In this document: positions 23,101 to 37,521 of the stretch, one piece after another
Position numbering within the stretch: the first letter of the stretch is position 1
Layout: the number at the start of each line of letters is the position of its first letter
From: Camillea tinctor
Taxonomy: Eukaryota > Ascomycota > Sordariomycetes > Xylariales > Xylariaceae
DNA: 64,000 bases
Assembly (NCBI GenBank): GCA_022578605.1
Contig: MU394075.1
Location: forward strand, 248,001-312,000
Direction of reading: 5' to 3'
Program-made: the position numbers and the translations under genes
The notes under the pieces: model-generated
Told to the model about the DNA's origin: nothing
Databases searched by the model: none
The model's input: only the letters and a program-made list of their open reading frames with translations

Positions 23101-26100
23101 GGTATCTGGGCATGAAAAGGACCCTACTAACCGAAAAGGATGTGTCCTAAGTAGGCGGGTTAGCCGCTCGCCAGAGGGCGACAGAAGGGGAGAAAAAGCA
23201 GGATTCCAGCATCTGAGTGGCGCCCGAATGCAACACAACCCACGAAGTTGGTCTTTGAACACCGGTGGCTGGCCCGAATTTGGATATAGACTGCTGACGA
23301 AGATCTCGTAATCATCTTGCGTTTTTCACAGTATGTACATTACCAACCTAGGTTATATACATATATACATACGTACATACATACGTACATACAAGACCTA
23401 CATTTACATACATAGCATCATTGCGGGACACCCGGGGGGAACCAACGCACGGGGTCAGGCACCGCACATGGCAATCGAGAAACAATGGAAAAAAATACCA
23501 ACAACAATATTTCGTGGGTTAGTGAACATCGTCAATGCTTGTTGTGAGGATTAGATAAAGATGTGTTATTTTCCGCGTGTTGTAGATCTCGTTCGTTTCG
23601 ATGTCAGGGGTTTGTTTATGCATTGACGAACCGACTTATACACACGTACGCCGAACAATGCCATGCTACACTGTCATAGTGTAAAGATAGAAATAGAAAC
23701 AAACCCCCTAGGTTAACCTAAAAGATTTCCGACTGAGCACCTACCATAAGTTGTCAGTTCTCTCTGTGTGCACATAGCTACCTATGTGGAGGGTCCGTGA
23801 CATCGTGACAAGTTCCACAAGTTAGACCCTCAAATCCATCCCCCTTCTCCACGACCAAGAACTTACCTACCTAACCTAGCAATGTAAGCGTAGCAAAAGG
23901 CACGGGCACACTAAAGTTGATTACATTAGCATGATAAACCAAAAGAAGAAAAAAAAGGCCCTACTCTCATATATCGCGCGGTGAATTACTAATGCTGTTG
24001 ACATGTGAAGTTGGGCTTTGTTTGTTAATCTTATTGAATACTGAGGTTGGTGATATCAACAGGGCTATACGGTTATACACTTATTCTACCTCTTCCTTTC
24101 GGACCGCTGGCCTTGATCAACTCTATCTAGTCCTAGTGTAGGTAAGTAGAGCAGGTAGATGCATGCATGACGATGCCGCCGTGACGGACCTCAGCAGCCT
24201 TGTTCAGTCTTTTCGGCCGGCACCACAGTCCCCGTCGTACATGTAGCGGGTATTAATCCGTCATCTATCGGCTGACGAAGCCCGCTTGAACGGGAAGTAG
24301 CCGCGATTTAGGATGGGCTATTTGTTTATTGCATCTCCGAATGCATTAGATACTACATCCAAAATCGTCTTGCCTACATACAGTTGTTGCTCATGTCAGA
24401 CATGCTCCCCCTTGTACGGGAACCTCGCAGCTGGGGAATGGCGCCCTGAACCAGGAGTCTAACCCCCCCTAGCTCTCTAGGCCCCCCTTCCTTCTCGCGC
24501 TCAAGAGGGATCATGGAAAGGTTAACGAACACCGGGCTGGTACCTTAGGGGGTAACATCAGAAAGCTTGGCATGCACGAACACAAGCTCAACCAATGTTT
24601 ACAAGATCAAGTCCTGGTCTGCTAGCAAGCCGACGCGGAAGTTAGTTGCTGGACGCGGTAAGACGGTCAGCGTCGATTTGGACTTTCACCTGCTAAATGA
24701 CACTCGAGATAAGGCGGGAAAGAAACCGCCATATGATGCTGGTAAACCGTTCTGATGATGCGAAAGCACATGTATTCAGGGCCGACAGGCCAGGCCTGGT
24801 ATTGTGTCTAAGTGGATGAAAGGGCCTAGTGTGACTACCTATCGGACAGATGCCGATCATTCTGACGATCAACACCCCACAGATCGAATGTGGCGGTGAC
24901 GGCCACAACGTTGCGGCTACTAAGATGACGAATTTTAGAGCGTGAGACTACATCAACTCTATATGTCGACACTTCAGATAGTCGATGCGCTTCATTCACG
25001 ATGGCCGGCCGGCAATCTCAGATGGCTTTATCCCGATTCTGCGACAGGGCCTTTTCTGAATTTTTCTTTTTCTTCTTTCACGATCCAGTCGGATCGTTGG
25101 CAATGATGCATCTGTCACGCCGCACACTGACCCAGCTTTCTTGCAGCGGTTTCACTCGTGGGGATTCTGGGACCATGGAAAATATCATTGGGCGAGCCTC
25201 TGTTTCAAGTAGACACCAGCCCATGTATAATGCAGTTTGATCACTGCCACGTAGACGACGATGCCTCGAGAAGCATACAAGATATGCGGGTCGTGCAGTA
25301 GAAAGTGCGCGCAAGCGTGTCGTGATTCACCATTGCCGCCGCATGTTGATAGCCTCGATCGATAACCATCTATCCATCTACCGTAGTGTGTGAGTGTGAT
25401 ATGTGGTGTGTGGTTCAGCGGTGAAGAGGCGGTGGCTGGGGTGTGACAGAGATATGGCCACACTTCTCTCTCCCTCACCCTCATCCTCTCCCTCCCACTC
25501 CTTCTCCTTCTTTTTTTTTTCATTCATTCTTCTTCTTCTCCCAAATTCTGCACCGACATGAATCTCCACAAGGATTCTCCATGAGCTAAACATGTACCTA
25601 TGCGGTGTCCTTGGTCCTTGTGTTTCGCGAACAAGAGTCGTTGCGACTTAGACCACTCTTCGCGCTCAAAGCGTTGGGTATTATCAAATTGGTAGTGAGC
25701 TATATGAACGAGCGAGACTGACTCTGGTTAGTCATCGCTGCTTGGGGCATCTATAAAACGGCAATTATCAATGAACCGGAAGGTAACCCAGTCGACATGA
25801 TTGGTAGGCGGAGGGCGGCAACGACTACAGGACGTTGAACCTAGGATGGTTTTTGCGGAACCAACATGTCTGGTACATGTAGTTAGGTGGCAGTGTTAAG
25901 GGGTATCGAGGTCTTTTTTAGATGAGCTTCCCGCGTTGGCTAGGATCCTTGACCTAAGCCAAATATAGGAATTAACGGTCTAGACCTCAGTATTGTCCCG
26001 TAGGTTAGAATTGCTGTTATGTATTTAGAATGATTTACAACCTGGATGCCTCGGTGGGTTGTGCCGAACAGACGAGTCATAAAGCTCCATTGCCCGGGTC

Positions 26101-29100
26101 CTCGCGAGTATAGACCTTCGATTTTTTTAGGTATGCAAATCGCCACTTACCTCCCACCTCGCAACCCAAGGTCGGTAAGCATAACTAATTCTTAGCAATG
26201 AACACCAAGTTCCCATAGGCACCATAGAGACCAATAAAGCCATGTTATTACTACGTCGCGTCTTTCTTTGTGTGACCTCAGAGAGGCGTACGCGCGTTAT
26301 AGAAGATGACCTTAAGCTGTGTTAGTCGACAGTATAAGCTGACCACAGCCAATCACAACTCTGGGTTTATATTGATTCCAGCCTGGCAATCGAGCACTGC
26401 CACCCCGTCTAGATATGAGCAGATGAGATACCTCGAGCATCCTTGAGTCTCCTTGACTATCCTGGAGAATCTAGATCACTGCCGGACCTGCAACCAGCCG
26501 AGGGAATTGTACAAGATGTCATTTCTCACGTCGACCGAACAGTCATTCTAGGGCAGTATGGCCGTAATGAAAACCATTTAGTATATTTCAATGGTCAATT
26601 TCACGTTAATGGGTTAGAGAGACTTGCGATGCACAGCCTTTGTGGCATATTAATGCTATGGCACAAGCGGGTGGAACTTATCGAGCGTCCGGTGGCCCGT
26701 CAGCCTGGAGACGAAAGCACATCCAGGGTTGCATGAAGTTGTCCTGCAGCGAAGACTCATCATGGCCTGAGGTATAGTGGAGAAGTTGACTTCCGATCAT
26801 CGCTTTTAGTGACGAATGAGAACAAAATCCGAAACCTCGCAGTCTGGTAGGACAATCTTGACAAGGCTCTATTTTTCTTTTTTTTGTCCCTCTTCCCTTC
26901 GGTTGCGCTTAGAGAACGGGGGTGTAAGAGAAAAAAAAAAGAGAAGAAAATGAGGGAGGGAATATGTACCTAGGCTAGGTTGTTGGGTTTAGTTGCTCAT
27001 GAGGGAGCCCGTTATTAGGGGCGGGAATTGCATACATCGTGAGTTTCGGAGAAGGGGGGAAAAAAGAAAACCCCTGGATTGTTGATGGAGACCAGGAGGA
27101 GGTAAGGGTTGGGGGTGTTTGGGGTTGGTTGCGGTAATTGTTCTAGAAACCAAGAAACCAAGAAACCAAACAATAAGTAGGATAGGTATAGATGAATTGA
27201 TCGTCATCACGGGATGGAATGGAAGTTTAGAAAAAAGAGATAGAAAAGGTACTTAGTACTCTACATAATAATCACCTAAGCAAAAGAAGAAAAAGAAGAA
27301 GAAAAACCGAAGTTGACGGTCCGATAAGAAGTCATGACGTCATAAGTGGACTTATTCTAGAACTAGAGCTACAATTCGTTGGTTGGTGAACTTTTTTACT
27401 TTCTACTATGCTGCACTAACACTAACACACCTTAGTGTATAAATGTAGGTAGTGTAGTGTATAGGTGTCAGCAACCTTCACAGTCTGGCAGGCAATTGAT
27501 GTTAACCTATGTCAATAGGTATTATGTCAATAGACGGACATTTACTATATAGCTAGTTAGTACCCACGACCCAGCCTGGTAATCCCGGTGACGTTCGCGG
27601 ACAATCAACCCGAAAAGATATCAAATCAACATGGGGGTGTTAGGCTATGAGAGCTTCTCACTTTTCGGCAACGGAGATTGGTCCAACGGGCGGGACAAAA
27701 CAGGAACTTGGGCGGATCGAAAGCCTGCGCCATCTTGTTATAATCCGTGGTTTAATGCACACAACACTACTTTACTTACTGATCATTCTCATTCTGCAAG
27801 GGATGGTATGTATAGTGATGGGTATTATACATACCATAACGACATATTCTTGCGTGGTTTTTTTAAGGGGGTTATTTTTTTTTGTTTATGTTTCCCGTCA
27901 ATTGTTCTTCATAAACAAAAGCGAATGATGCATTGGCAATGTCATTAAGTATAGGCTGAAATGAAATTAACATATTGAATGATTTGGGTTAGTTGATGAG
28001 ACATGCGCAATACAGAATACCACTATAACTATAAAAATAGTAGTTAAGTGCAACTTACAAAGCCACACTTCTATGGTGAAATGCAACTCAACACGTGCAT
28101 CAATCTGCGCATTGTGGCGTACGTGATGTAGAAGAGTCTTGGAGAAAAAGTGACTTGAAGATCTCATCGACCTACGGGTGTATAACCAAACAGAGCGATA
28201 ACCAGGTAGGTGTGCATGAAGGTACATATCCAACCTAAGCTATGTACGTAGGTCCGCGCATGCATTTGCATGGAAGTTACTGAAGTAGGCAATGTCAAGC
28301 CACAGATGTATCTAATCGTGGCTATCCTATTGATCTACCTAGGTATGGTTTGGTTAGGTATCTAATATCTGCTCTAAGTCCTAGATGTAGTAGATCAGAA
28401 AGAATAAAAATAAAAATAAGAATAAGAATTGGAACAAAAAAATGGATAGATGGAATGGTGCATTGTAATGCGTACCGAGGGGCAAACCCGGAAGGATCTA
28501 AAAATGAATACATATCCCAGCTGTCAATCATAAAAACCCATCCCATTACGAAAATCCGCATGCTGATCAGTTTCCCTCTACAGACAGGTCAACGACATGA
28601 TATCATATTATCCGACTGGTTGCACCCACACTTTTTTCTACACTGCTCAACTCAACTTCACCTCATTTCACCAGGTTGACTTATTCTTCGCATCTCGCCC
28701 TCGGAGCCTGCCCACACTATCTATTTTTACTTGGACTTACTCTGCATAATACGGGGTTGATCAACACACCCGCTATCTACTTCTAGTTGCAGGCCGTTAA
28801 ACCCGGAGACCGTTGAGCATCTACCAGATCCGTCATAACCTATACTTCTCGCCTGGACCTGCTCAAGATTACGACAAGACGGCATCTCTCGCGATACTGG
28901 GTGTACTAGTGTAGATGTGATTTCCACAACCAACACCTCACGCATTGACCTCGCCACGTGCGGCTTCAAAACGGACCTCACAAGAAAAGCAACGGCGCCG
29001 GGCTAAGTCTAGTAACTAATTAACACTAACTACCTAACTAACCTACTTACTAGAAGAGTTGGGCCGCGCACAGCGGAGACGATAAATTGGTCAAAGCGAC

Positions 29101-32100
29101 GGCGGCGCTGTGATGAAAACACCTAGTTTGATACGATTGGGCTGATGTCCGTGGTTGAATGGATACGCAAAAAGCTCTCTTGCAGTAGCCTGCGCATCCT
29201 GTTGACAGGTTGTCCCGGGCGGTTGCGCGCGACATCTCCCGCTCCCACTGCTTTTCAACGTCTATTGAGATCTATACCCGGTTCCCTATCCACCTTAAAA
29301 AGTCTATTGTTGGCACTTTGTAGTATCTGGAAGAATGGAGGGGTTGATATGGTAGGTAAATAATAAAAAAGCAAATACGCGGATGGTCCAGAGTGATATG
29401 CCACTTACAACACCGGACGAAGCTATTTAGATTACTGATAGAAGCTATAAACTAGTAGTATATGCCTAAGCTACTATAATACGTCACCTAGTTCTGTGGC
29501 AACTTGGTACTAGAGTGACAGCCCCGCAACATCTAGACCTATGAGATGCCCAAACCCATCAAAACCTCAGTTTGCTCTGCAGCTCTGCTATGAGTCTTGA
29601 CTTCGCTGATATTCCCATATTCTCTAGTGACAAGTGACACATCAGTCGCGGGAACTCTGCCTACCTTAAAACTGATCCGGTCCGAGCCCAGCCTACAGAT
29701 ATGTAGATTCTGTTAGAATTAATCTCCAGATATCCTCGCAACCTCGGCCTACTGAGTCAGTATGCTCGAGTAATCTCGTTCTCATTTAAATATCTGGGTG
29801 AAATTAGAGAAATAGATACATAAAACGGAAGGTAGTACTTGGCCATTCAATAATTACACCTTATTCGGTCTTTTATAGCCAGACTAGAGAGCCTTCAAAG
29901 ACCCGGGCGAACTCGGATAACACCAGATGCCAAGTGATTACGGATGCTGTTGGCCGGAGAGGCTTGATCCTTACTGTGGCAGTTTGGAAATCCAGAGACG
30001 ACACAAGCCAGAGGAAATCACCTGTTAGTTACAGCTATGGGCGTATGATCTGGAACATGGCAGCACAAGACATGTCTTTGTTCACTCGAGTTTTTTCTCA
30101 CCCCTCTCTCTATATCTCTTCCTCTCTACTTCTCCTGGACCTCAGCTTCACCGCCTTGGGTAGGTCATGCCAATGACGTGGATGGGCAGCTTGGGCTGCT
30201 GATCAAGAGGTTTTTACGATCGAGCTCGATCGGACAGGGCGTGGCAGCCCTGAACAAGAGATGATACCAGGGATTCCCCGAGTTCCCAACCAAGCAGGTC
30301 CGTAGTGCCGCGTGCGCCGACGGCGTGGGTTTTTGCCCCGATTCGGGTCAGCCACAATAGTTGTTGCTGTTGTTGCGCGCGCTCTCTTTTGCTCTCTCTA
30401 TCTCTATCTATCTACATACATACATACGTACATACATATATGCAGCGGACTCTTGTACTGCCATACCACACTACTACCTACATATCCCATCAAGGGCGTC
30501 GGTTATGCCGCTGCACAACACATGCAGCAACAGTCAACTAATATGTAGAGAAACTAACTCTTTGGACTCAATAATGGCTTACACACTCGAACCACACGTA
30601 CATACTCTCTCTGCACACATACACACACACACACACACATCCATACATACGCATGTCGAGCTCGACTGAGCTCGGTGCTTTGATTGACTTCCTCCGGGGT
30701 AATAGTATAACGATGTAGCATTAAGGAACTCGGCTTTTACTGATGAGAAATAAATATTTTGCGCTTACCAATTAAAGTTAACAGATCGGTTGTTTTATTT
30801 AATTCATTCAATTGTTTTCTATTTTATTTTATTTATATTATTTTTTAATAGCTCAAGTTATGGGTTGAACGGCTTAAAGTGAGTGGAACTCGAGAACGAC
30901 GGTGCACATCCTGAAGATTATTACGCTATCGCGCGTAAGTGCTTTCATCCCATGTCCATACATAAATACATTCTCTACACTACAAGCCATACAAACTCCA
31001 CGCTTCCACCAGGCATGACGAAGGTACGTACCTCATCAGCCCGGGGGGGTTAGGGGGGGTACAGTACTGTAGAGGGGAGGGGTGTAGGGTAGGGGGAGGG
31101 GGGAAGGGGGGTTGACTTTCTTGCAGAATGACAGGGGGTGTGCCATAACCCTGGCCAGACCGACAGGAGTGGCGCAAATGGGTAACGGGGTACGTACTCT
31201 CACTCTCCCTAAAACAGGTACTTGTGTACTTTGGCATGGAAGTACCATGAACCTCAATGAAGTGTTCCCCCCGGACTATCATTCTTGTCTAAGTCCCGGG
31301 TCTCCATGTGGTTCTGACTTTTTTGACTTCTAATGCTGGCTGGGATTATTCTTCCCACCTTCAGTCTTTTGGTACCTAAACCTACTGGGCCTTGTCTCCT
31401 CTATGGAGCTCCCTCGGAAGGTTGTCCAATTCCCCCCGTGTGATCCATGAAGCGCTCAAGCTGGGCCAGCTCATGCGTAAAATTCACCATGTTCATCCAC
31501 TGACGTGTAAACCGTATGATAGGTAAGGTACCTCGACCTTTTCCTCTTCCCCCTTCTCTCACCCACCTACTACACTACTACCGCTAACTGCTACCTACGA
31601 CATAGCTTTTCTCGGTGGAAAGGTGGGCATTCGATAGATACCCTACGTTTTAACACACACCCCTCCTTTTCTGCCCTTTATTTTCTTCTTCTTTCCGTCG
31701 AATACCCCCCCCTTACCCTTACCCCTCCAATTGTGGCAGTTGTACTCCGTAGTGACTTTTGGCTTCCCGAGCTGGGGCCCTACCACTCTCATCAGTAATA
31801 CCCGTAGCAAGCAGTAATAGTAGTGTCTTAATACCGTGTGTACATACGCATGTACGTAGTAGCTATGTAGGTAATGTCATTCATGTATGTCTATGTATGT
31901 AGTACGTTGTTATAGATCAGCCCAAGTAGCATGTAAGGTAGGTATCCCGTAATGCTTGTAAGTCGTATATACTTACATACGCAATATACATACTACTTAC
32001 ACTTACACTTACAATACCTTACCTGACCTTAGTCTCTCCTAGGTAGGGAAGTTGAGCAGAAGAGACTAAAGGCCTGTCCCCCAGGCCCAGCATATCACTT

Positions 32101-32790
32101 TTGCATTACTTACTTTATTATTACCTTACCTACCGTCTGTTATTACATGTGTAATACATAACTTCATTCATGTCCACGCCAATGTTAATGTCCATTTGAC
32201 GTTCATCCACCTTAGGACGTCTTAGACCTCAGGTACCCACCACCCAATCTCTTAGTGAGCCGTTACTATATTACCATCGAGTTACCTAGTTTAGTTCACT
32301 TTGCTCACCTCCATCAAATCAGCCTCTTTTCATATAATCCTGCCGCTCGCTATTTTTTCTTCTTCTTTTTTACCGCTTCTTGCATCTTCATGCTCATGTT
32401 CCTCTGGCACCAATACCCGTCCACCACCCCTCCCACGATCGTTCGACTACACAAATCGCGCCTTGCCGCCAACACCACCGAGACTTACCGTTCTTTCTCA
32501 CAACCTTGCCAACCAGAAACATTAGGGATTTGTGTCAACACCAAAGCACGCCAGACCTTTTTGATTATATTTTGGGTTCTTGGACAAGGGCCTGGAAAGC
32601 CACAGGTTGCGCCGCTTGTTGGATATTAAAGACATTTGGGGCGGATTGTTAAAATAGAAAGACATAAGAGGGGAAAAAAAGAGAGTCGACTTACTTTCCT
32701 GTTCAGGAAGCCTCTAATTCCAGACTAATTTCACCAACTCGATAACGGTATAGCTGTCTTGCGACAGCGTCCGTTTGAGCGACAGCGCAG
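17151..32790. other. Gene desert upstream of the CP2 factor
   Basis: Over 15 kb of mixed-composition sequence without a recognisable gene. Short frames exist, for example minus-strand ones at 18092-19085 and 19888-20121, but they lack family motifs or credible splice structure. Notable contents are G11 at 17828-17838, an ATAC/GTAC-rich microsatellite near 23350-23400, a TG...CA segment followed by a primer-site-like word at 22864-23235, three 8-bp AGAAACCA repeats at 27145-27168, (AC)9 at 30621-30638, and TACATA/TACGTA-rich DNA at 31830-32010. ACCTAGGT palindromes lie at 23346 and 28337. The last few hundred bases are pyrimidine-rich and probably include the CP2 promoter and 5' UTR. Confidence 0.5.
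27145..27168. repeat. Tandem repeat, 3 x 8 bp AGAAACCA
   Basis: Three exact consecutive copies of AGAAACCA. No gene context. Confidence 0.85.
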
Positions 32791-35779
32791 ATGTTTCGCC
32801 AACGGTGAGTATACTTGAAATCGAATCGCACACAATACCAAATATCTACAAACACTTTGCACGAAGAACGGACAGAATTTGGTGGATGGGCATAAAAAAA
32901 GAGCCAAAAAAAAAAGAGGGAAAAGAGCTTACATGCTGGCTGAGTGGGACACAACCATCGCGACAAACTCACCTCCGCTTCAAGTTGCTGGCGTCATATC
33001 CACCATTCTGGAATCGCACTACATTTCCCAATCTATGTCGTAATTTACAGATAGGGCGGCTGACCATCATCACGCGCAATTTAGGACGAGCTCGCAAAAG
33101 CCGGGCGAAGACCTACTTGCCAACTTCCGACAGCAGTTTCCGGAGATCACGGCAGTGTCGTCAGCATCGTCGGCGACTGTAATACCCGCGCAAACTGTAG
33201 CAGCAGAAACTTCCGTGCTCCTCGCTGCAGAGCACGAGAGGTAAGTAAGATTATACAAAATCGTCACTTTTACTTTATTTTCTTTTTTCTCTCACTTTAA
33301 CTTGCAAGTTCAACTCGAGCCTGTTTTTTTGTCTCGTGATGCTGGTTTTGGGATCGGTCTTGGTGTTCGTGTGGTGGTATAGATGAGGCGGTGCAAGTCG
33401 CGGGGTATTCCGGTCCCGACTTAAACCTCAACCTGCTCACCACGACACCACGACACCAGAGACGACTAGTTTGGAGTTTTATCTTTTATTTTAATGTGAA
33501 TCATCTCGTTGAAGAACGACGGGAACTAATTTCATGTTTGTTCTAGACACCATAGCTCATCTCACGATGTGTTCCCCGATCAAGACCCCACACCGCGGGC
33601 ATCCGGGGCTGAATGGAGATTTACACCGTCATTGTTAGATCCAAATTCTTTCTCCTTCGCAGCTTTCGCCAACCAGCCGCCGGGTTATTACACGCCCACT
33701 CCCGGCGGTACAAATACTATCTACCATCCTCAGGCCGGTGACTTACACACGCCCGCTATGGGCGGACTTGGCATGGGTCTCGGTACTCCGCTGTCTCTAC
33801 CGACCAGCGAAGGCGCTTTGCACGCTGGTCCGGCTCTAATGGATCTTTCTCACTACCAGCACAGCATGCCGCCGCATCAGTTTCCACAACAGTTTCACCC
33901 GTTCATGCAACCGACTCCTCCCCAGCCTTCCTTTGCACCTTCGTCGTTCGTCCATCACGACACAGGGTACGAGACGATGGACCACGACGGTTCCCCGTTG
34001 GGCTCTGATGGCCCTGAGGACCGGATAAGATCCATGAATGCCACCTTCCACTCGCAATCACCCCCTATGATGGGCTTTCAACCTAGACAGTTCGGCATAC
34101 ACATGGCACATGCGCTACCGCCTTCAGCGGACAAGTTCCGCTTCCACTCGACCCTCAATGCGCCGACAGCCATGATTAGACACGCCGACGAGATCCCCGT
34201 AACCTATCTTAACAAGGGACAAGCTTATTCGCTATCCATTGTCGATATGACATCGACTATGCCCGTTGTACCGGGTACCAAGTACCGGACTTTTGTACGC
34301 ATCTCCTTCGAAGACGACCAACAGCGGCAGAAGCCGGGCGTCTGCTGGAGTCTGTGGAAAGAAGGCCGGGGTACTAACGAGGCGCACCAACGCGGCGGCA
34401 AACTACAAGCTGTTGAATATGTAGAGGCTGGACAGCCTGCCGAGGGTGATGACAAGCGAACCAGAGTTGAACTGGAGAGTGCTTCGTTCGATGGGTTCTC
34501 TGTCGTCTGGACCCCTGGTCTCAACGGACCTGCTGAGTGCAACATTGCAGTCCGCTTCAATTTCCTCTCCACTGACTTTAGCCATTCTAAGGGTGTCAAG
34601 GGCATTCCGGTAAGGTTATGCGCTAAGACGAGTGTTCTGACGACGACCGATGCCTCTCCACGGCCAGACCCGACCTTCGAGATATGCTACTGCAAGGTCA
34701 AGCTGTTCCGCGACCACGGTGCTGAGAGAAAGCTAGCCAACGATGTAGCGCACGTTAAGAAAATGATTGACAAGCTCAAGCAGCAGATTGCCCAGGCAGA
34801 AAGCGGTGCTAAAGACTTTGGAAAGCGGAAACGGGGATCGCACGCCAAAGCCCACGATCATTCGCGACCGGGCAAAGCCCCCAAGCACAAGAGAACATGG
34901 TCTATGTCGTCGACAAGCTCAGGCGGAGGCGGTGGGCCTCCTGCGCGACCACCTCTCGAGGAGGACTTACACGTCAAATTACAGACACTACAGGACATGT
35001 TTACCAGCACCCGACCCGTTAGCATTCTATACCTAAGAGGCGAGGATCTCGACGATCCGGATCTACACCCTGTCAGCCTCCCGGGCGAGTCCTCTAACAC
35101 TGGGCGAGGAGACTCGAAGGACTCGGCAGCTTGGCATGCTAGAAGTGCGCGAAGCTCGGTGGGCGGATCGTCCCTGGTCTCGCCATCGCCGAGTTCCATG
35201 TCTCTGCAGTCGCAAGCCGCCGGTGCGACTTCGTGGCCCGAAACACATGGCAGTGGGGATGTCTCATTCTCGCGGCAAGGGTCAGACCAGCCGACCAAGA
35301 TCCCTCGAACCGACGAGGAAGGAAAATTGACTGGCTGGATCGAGGCACTAGGAGTCGATCCCTCATACAAGCCCCCTGCCGAGAGAATACCCAAGCCGGT
35401 TGCATGCTTCTACGTCGCCCGACGGCAGTCCCATGACGCCGAGAAGCGTGAACTTCACCGAGCCATCTACCTGGCCCAGCGAACCTTGTCGGATTTCACG
35501 TCCCGAGTATCCGCCAAATGGGGTCTTGAACCGGCGTCGATCGTCCGGGCTGTCCACGTTCTTGACAGCGGCCTGGAAGTGCAGATGGACGACGACGTGA
35601 TACGCCAGTTGTCTGAAGGCCAGGATATGCTCCTGGAAGTAGCAGAGGTAGAGAGAAACGTCCCCCAACCCAAGAGAGAGTGGGATTTGATGGCTGTCGA
35701 TGCTGCCGACACCGACCGACACTCAGCCCACAGTGCATTCCGTTCTACGACCGGCTACGAACTACGATTCACTTTTTAA
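32791..35779 (+). CDS. csp-2: CP2/Grainyhead-type transcription factor
   Basis: Three exons joined by frame and signals: 32791-32804 (only 14 nt), 33085-33240 and 33547-35779. Introns are 280 bp (GTGAGT...TTTAG with CTGAC 19 bases before the acceptor) and 306 bp (GTAAGT...TCTAG). The product is 800 residues. Exon 3 has no usable in-frame ATG near its start, so the tiny first exon supplies the start Met. The N-terminal 250 residues are Pro/Gln/His-rich. The CP2 DNA-binding domain runs about 252-450, including A-P-T-A, the Tyr-Leu-Asn-Lys-Gly-Gln motif and a late F-E-I-C-Y-C-K-V-K strand. A short coiled-coil-like helix (450-477), a basic nuclear signal (482-508), a Ser-rich linker and a C-terminal ubiquitin-like dimerisation region (about 688-765, D-D-D-V-I-R) follow. 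In Neurospora the Grainyhead homologue is CSP-2, needed for conidial separation and cell-wall remodelling; that role here is inferred from family membership. The gene stands alone between long deserts. Confidence 0.92.
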
Positions 35780-37381
35780 TTTTCATCTATAATGATTATT
35801 GTAGTACATTTTCTTTTTCATCATTATTTTTACTTTTTATTATTATTTTCATCAGGACTAGCGGGCATGGATCGCGATGACAACCAAACCACATTGACAC
35901 ATTTAAACAACATTTGGGCCTGTGGATTTTATGAGCACACAAAAACCTACCTCACTTACACACTCTCACACTCTCACACACACATACGCACGCACAACAA
36001 CAATTACAAACACGCACCAACATGCAGCATATTTTTATGGTCTTCCTGGTTTTAGGCGTTCTGAGCGGGACCCCTTGCAAAGATACCATGCCTCCCAACT
36101 GATTTCTGGGATGGCTACTTTGTTTCTCTTTGCTTTCTCGGTTTGGGGCGATTCGAGATCCCCAAGATGTTTTAGACCGGAGAGGTGGCACTGGCCACAG
36201 TGACTATATAAACATGTACCAACTCCCCCCTGTTTTTCTTCATTTTATTGGTAAAAACATGAGCGCTTTTTTATCATGAGACGCTGTTTGGAAACCACTT
36301 TTTTTTTTCTGGGTGATACGGAAAAATCAGTACACAACTCACACATGCACACACCCTTCCTACATATGCATCGGCGTCTTAGACCGAGAGAGAGAGGGGG
36401 GGGGGGAAACGGGGTGTTCAGGGGGGGGGGGAGGGGAGTTTTAGGAGCTTCAGAAGGGTAAAACAACCCACAAGACGGCCGGGATAAGGCGGAGTAGGGG
36501 GGAAATACAGCAGCGTTGTTATTGTTACTTATTACTTACACATGGTGATGAATATTTTCGGGGGAGGGGAAAGCCACCCTGAACCATATCATCTTTATTA
36601 CCTGTTTAAACTATACCCTTTCTACCATCGTATTACTTATTGTTTTTTTACCTTTATTTTTCTATTCTTTTTTTTTTTTCTTCACACTCTATCTATATTT
36701 TTTTTTCCTCTGTTGGTTATAATGTGGAGAGGAAGGGAAAATAAGAAACACCTGAAAGAAAGGTGGACGGCGAATGCCAACGCCGTTGTTTGGACTAGGT
36801 AGTAGTTTTATCGGTATGGATTGGACGGACCACTTTTAATGCGTCGTGCACGAGGTGCACAATACCGATTACACCACAAGAGAGATAACTACACTAAAAG
36901 AGACATACCTATCTACTATCTACTATCTACATTACACTACATTACATTAGTACTTAATGTTTTCTTATCCAACCATTCCCTCCCTGTCCCGTCATGCTTC
37001 AGCTTCATTAATACACTACTACCTAACATAAGAGACATTCATGGTTTACATATTCGGTACTTGAAATTGGAGGATGACGACGCTTCATATCTTTAATGCG
37101 GGCTTTTTAAGATAGCATAATAATAAAAATTGCGCAAATTATACTTACATGGTAATTAAGCAGAGACGAGACGGAAGGGGAAAGTCTCCTAAAAGGTACC
37201 GATGCCAACAGCGGCTGGTGATGTCGAGATCGGTCGGAGCGAAAAGAGCGGGTGCCAAATACCTCCAGTAGGTTAGGTTAGCTAGGTTATTACTATATGC
37301 GATACGTTACTTCGTAGATCTCTCCTATGGGCGTCTTAGGGCTGCTTAGCCCCTTCAAACAACGGCTCATCAAACAGATTC

Positions 37382-37521
37382 CAGTCGGGATTTGGGGCGG
37401 GTTAACCCCATTGAAACTTTAAATTGACGGGGCACGTTAGCTGGCTGGCCGTCTTACAGGCCTAGACCGCGTTCCCAAAAGCCCGCCTAGGCCTGGGGCT
37501 GCCCGCCTGCCCGCCCTACTG
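37382..37521. mobile_element. Possible hAT-like MITE remnant
   Basis: A short GC-rich island in an AT-rich setting. Its right end, read on the minus strand, starts CAGTAGGGCGGGCAGGCGGG; its left end on the plus strand starts CAGTCGGGATTTGGGGCGGG. Both begin with CAGT and are rich in GGGC, like the terminal regions of fungal hAT elements. The flanking 8-mers (ACAGATTC-like and TTATTAGG) do not match, so a target-site duplication is not supported. It is at best a decayed or chimeric copy. Confidence 0.3.

Noticed and set aside
26443..26736. 97-residue plus-strand frame in the gene desert
   Set aside because: It begins at TTG, and the first in-frame ATG is near its end; no family features or splice partner.
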